Of a stretch of DNA of 64,000 nucleotides, positions 62,669 to 64,000 are shown piece after piece. Source of the stretch: Cervus elaphus (Eukaryota > Chordata > Mammalia > Artiodactyla > Cervidae); contig NC_057815.1 in the NCBI RefSeq assembly GCF_910594005.1, forward strand, positions 62,510,052 to 62,574,051. The letters are read 5' to 3'. Made by a program: the position numbers and the translations under genes. The notes under the pieces were generated by a model, which ran no database searches, had not been told where the DNA came from, and saw only the letters and a program-made list of their open reading frames with translations. Position 1 is the first letter of the stretch, and each line of letters starts with the position of its first letter.

Positions 62669-63089
62669 GAGCGTCTTTTTTCTTATAATCTTTCCAGCAG
62701 AGTGTATTGTCAAGCTTTTGAACATTTATCAACCTGCTAATTTACCAAATGTGGTTGACCATGTACAAAAATGGCTGTCAATCATTGTTCCATCTGCTGT
62801 ACACACATGCCACTCCCCTATACATGAGCAGCAGCCTACTCTCCAACCCCCTGAATTAGAGATGGCCTTGTGAGTTGCTTTAATCAACAGAATGAGTTTG
62901 AAGTGATGTGTGAATTCCAGGGCATATGGACCTTGCAGCTTTCATTTGCCTTCTTGGAACCCAGTAGCCATTCAGAAAGCTTAGAATAGATGAATAAAAG
63001 ACCATGTGGACAGAGATCACAATAAGATCAATCAAGGAACAACAGCACATGTGACTGCAAAAGATATAGAACAGTGAAAGCAAATCTGG

Positions 63090-63890
63090 AAAAGAACAAA
63101 AGATAGAAATCTTAATACTCTTATTTCAAGATATATTATGAAACCACAATAACTGATACATATGATACTGATATCAAGATAGATAAGTAGATAAATGGGA
63201 AAGGACAGAATCCAGAAAAAAATTCACATATATATGATCAATTGAGACATGACGAAGCTACAAAGCCAATTCATTGGAAAAGGATGTCTTTTCCACAAAT
63301 AGTGCTTGGAATGATTGGATCCATATACAAAGACATGGATTTTGACACATACCTTGCACTATTTTCTTTTTTAAATCTCAAAGCGGTTCATAGACAGTAT
63401 AAAATCTAAACTTCTAGAAAACTAAAGAAAAATTCTTTGCGACGTTTGGTTAGGAAAGTTCTTAGATAAAACATCAAAATCAAGATCCATAAAAGAAAAA
63501 CTTGCTAATTTGGACATTATTAAAATTAAGAACTCATCCTCTTTGAAAGACTCTTAATAAATAGAGTAAATAAATAGGAAAGACAAATATTAGGAGAAGA
63601 TATATGCAAAGCATATATATAATGAGAAACATATCAAGAATGTATAAAAAACAACTCTCAAAACTCAGTAATGAGAAAATAAGCAACAATTAAAGTCACA
63701 ATGAGATACCTCACTACATACATCTATTAAAACACATAAAGGGAAACAAAATCAAGTTATAGCAAGGATGCAGAATAACTTCTACAATGATAAAAAAGAT
63801 ATTAAATGGTATAATTACTTTGGAAAATAGTTTGGCAGTTAAAAAATTAACCATATACTACCATATAACTGAACTATTTTACTACTGTGA
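63090..63890 (+). mobile_element. L1 ORF2 fragment
   Basis: Degraded L1 ORF2 3' region (GGACAGAATCCAGAAAAAAA, TCAAAACTCAGTAATGAG). Confidence 0.65.
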
Positions 63891-63892
63891 AT

Positions 63893-64000
63893 GAGTGCAT
63901 GGGTGTTAAGTCGCTTCAGACATGTCTGATGCTGTGACCCCATGGACTCTCTAGCCAGCCAGGCTCCTCTGTCCACAGGATTCTCCAGGTAAGAATATTA
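63893..64000 (-). mobile_element. Bov-tA SINE, cut by window edge
   Basis: Reverse BovA (GTTAAGTCGCTTCAGACATG...TCTGTCCACAGGATTCTCC). Confidence 0.85.

Overview
The window is nuclear DNA from a ruminant, most likely a bovid. The evidence is the repeat content: BovB (RTE) LINEs in every state of decay, many Bov-tA/BovA2 SINEs, CHR-type tRNA-derived SINEs and bovine-type L1 3' ends. There are no bacterial or viral genomes here; coding sequence is a small fraction.

The core is part of the antiviral TRIM5/6/22/34 cluster next to an olfactory receptor of the 52B group, all on the minus strand. From right to left: an intact olfactory receptor closest to OR52B4 (58246-59190) with a broken receptor fragment beside it (57058-57252); an apparently intact TRIM34 gene (noncoding exon 1 ending at 52567, seven coding exons from 45009 to 38970, 489 residues, all splice sites good); and a full-length, intron-bearing but dead TRIM5/TRIM22-clade copy (exon 1 ending at 31346, coding exons 22228 to 14259) with a lost start codon, lost RING cysteine, stops and frameshifts. 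A third promoter/intron-1 block lies at the left edge (1-5676) and belongs to a gene outside the window.

The three promoter/intron-1 blocks (1-5676, 24190-32716, 48240-52640) are diverged copies of one another, so the cluster grew by tandem duplication of units of roughly 24 kb. Each block carries an interferon-response-like element beside a noncoding exon 1. The element and the splice donor look best in the TRIM34 copy and are damaged in the others. Each copy also collected private insertions (LTRs, BovB, L1 scraps, short tandem duplications), which date the events relative to the duplication.

Other contents are a SUMO2 processed pseudogene (35005-36815) split by a solo LTR that itself holds a BovB fragment, a 1.5-kb solo LTR inserted in a near full-length BovB with a perfect 6-bp target duplication, and old L1, MIR, MLT2-like and MaLR-like elements. 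No structural RNA gene, CRISPR array or prokaryote-type feature is visible. I did not find a wholly new biological system. The most informative signals are the tandem ISRE promoters, the graded decay of the TRIM copies, and the altered gene order (no TRIM6 next to TRIM34).
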